The notes beneath the pieces are model-generated. The model did no database searches and was not told the DNA's origin. It was given only the letters and a program-made list of their open reading frames with translations. Made by a program: the position numbers and the translations under genes. Shown here piece after piece: positions 63,414-64,000 of a stretch of DNA of 64,000 nucleotides. Origin of the DNA: Phycisphaerales bacterium (GTDB lineage Bacteria; Planctomycetota; Phycisphaerae; UBA1845; UTPLA1); assembly GCA_022360095.1 (NCBI GenBank), contig JAKSDK010000714.1, forward strand, positions 1 to 64,000, in the 5' to 3' direction. Every line of letters starts with the position of its first letter. Positions within the stretch are counted from its first letter, which is position 1.

Positions 63414-64000
63414 ATGAGCCTAGAAACACTCCACGATCTCCTCCAACGGGCAACCGACCGCAACGGCGATCAAACGGCCGTCGACTTCGATCAACAACTC
63501 ACCTATGCAGAACTCATCGATGCTTCTGACAGACTTGCCCAACTGCTGTCGAGGTCCGGCTCGGAGCCGGGCTGTCGTGTGGCGTTCTGTTTTCGCAAGT
63601 CGATCGACGCCATCGTGTCGATGTTCGCGATCATTCGAACCGGTGCAACCTACGTCCCGTTAGACCCCGCTTGGCCGGCCGACCGAATGGCGATGATCTG
63701 CGACGACGCGGGCATTCGCCTCTGGCTCGGCACTCATCCTCCGCCTGAAGGGGTCGTCGGAATTGACACGGCCGTCGTCTCGGAACCCGGAGAGTCGGAC
63801 GCGATTCCATTGGCGTCATGGAAAGATCATGACGGTCAAACGTGCTCCGCCGCGGCGCCTGAAAACGGCATCGCAAACATTCTCTACACCTCCGGCTCCA
63901 CGGGGCGCCCCAAAGGTGTGCAGATCACGACTCGGAGCTTGCTGCATTTTTCCAAATGGGCCGTGGACTATTTCGAGTTGAATCCTGAAGATCGACTTGC
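63414..64000 (+). CDS. AMP-forming adenylation enzyme (partial, runs off right edge)
   Basis: About 195 residues of the N-terminal part are visible from the ATG at 63414. It has the acyl/amino-acid adenylation domain pattern: LTYAELIDASDRLAQLL, the A2/A3-type KSIDAIVSMFAIIRTGATYVPLDPAWPADR (in part), and the P-loop [12 protein letters not shown]. The PLDP core and spacing are those of NRPS adenylation and DltA-like enzymes rather than acyl-CoA synthetases such as the acs gene here. With the ACP just upstream it likely loads an amino acid or acyl group. The C-terminus is not in the window. Confidence 0.9.
   Translation, partial: MSLETLHDLLQRATDRNGDQTAVDFDQQLTYAELIDASDRLAQLLSRSGSEPGCRVAFCFRKSIDAIVSMFAIIRTGATYVPLDPAWPADRMAMICDDAGIRLWLGTHPPPEGVVGIDTAVVSEPGESDAIPLASWKDHDGQTCSAAAPENGIANILYTSGSTGRPKGVQITTRSLLHFSKWAVDYFELNPEDRL

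Overview
The window looks like chromosomal DNA of an uncultured planctomycete, possibly Phycisphaerae-like. The evidence is secreted proteins with Asn/Asp/Cys repeats of the D-C-N-x-N-G-I-P-D-x-C-D type, a beta-helix surface protein with thrombospondin type 3 repeats, several lipoproteins of unknown function, a flagellin, and a GC content in the high fifties. No tRNA, rRNA, CRISPR array, prophage or classical insertion sequence was recognised. The phylum is an inference from protein style, not from a marker tree.

Layout. 1-9.1 kb: secreted and surface proteins (a propeller-like protein running off the left edge, a 981-residue YWTD lipoprotein, a 969-residue beta-helix protein) around one MFS transporter. 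9.1-14.3 kb: minus-strand genes for a NUDIX hydrolase, an NAD-dependent epimerase, a CYTH phosphatase/cyclase and leucyl-tRNA synthetase. 14.7-18.2 kb: a small coiled-coil protein, a possible structured RNA, an unusual inverted array of GTCAAAA-type repeats, and an O-antigen ligase-like protein. 18.2-27.5 kb: a beta-CASP RNase, a lipoprotein, a phosphohexomutase homologue that has lost its active-site residues, acetyl-CoA synthetase, a DUF3052-like protein, a HAD hydrolase and two small proteins. 27.6-32.6 kb: a propeller lipoprotein, then a YgeW-like carbamoyltransferase, carbamate kinase and an SsnA-like amidohydrolase, which together suggest ATP-yielding ureide or purine catabolism. 32.7-43.4 kb: a condensation-like enzyme, a TPR-esterase, a dicarboxylate/amino-acid symporter carrying an inserted TPR-like module, GlyRS, Fur, a ferredoxin, a RAYT-type transposase between palindromes, and an Arg/Ser-rich basic protein. 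43.6-50.1 kb: cysC, cysK, two secreted or membrane proteins and an isolated nuoABC block. 50.1-57.6 kb: a DMT transporter, a GT2 glycosyltransferase, a DHH phosphoesterase, an ECF sigma/anti-sigma/PDZ-protein set, and smpB. 57.7-64 kb: flagellin, a STAS-like protein, a radical SAM enzyme of the AmmeMemoRadiSam type, an alpha/beta hydrolase lipoprotein, and an acyl carrier protein followed by an adenylation enzyme that runs off the right edge.

The most unusual items are: the phosphohexomutase homologue with a degenerate catalytic Ser, metal loop and phosphate loop plus a Cys-rich N terminus; the symporter whose TM3-TM4 loop holds the same TPR-like module as the convergent neighbouring esterase; the RAYT gene bounded by palindromes; three very short hydrophobic ORFs with good ribosome-binding sites (29-39 residues); and the 24-bp higher-order GTCAAAA repeat array. 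Start sites were chosen from visible Shine-Dalgarno sequences and signal peptides, so several differ from the longest possible reading frame.
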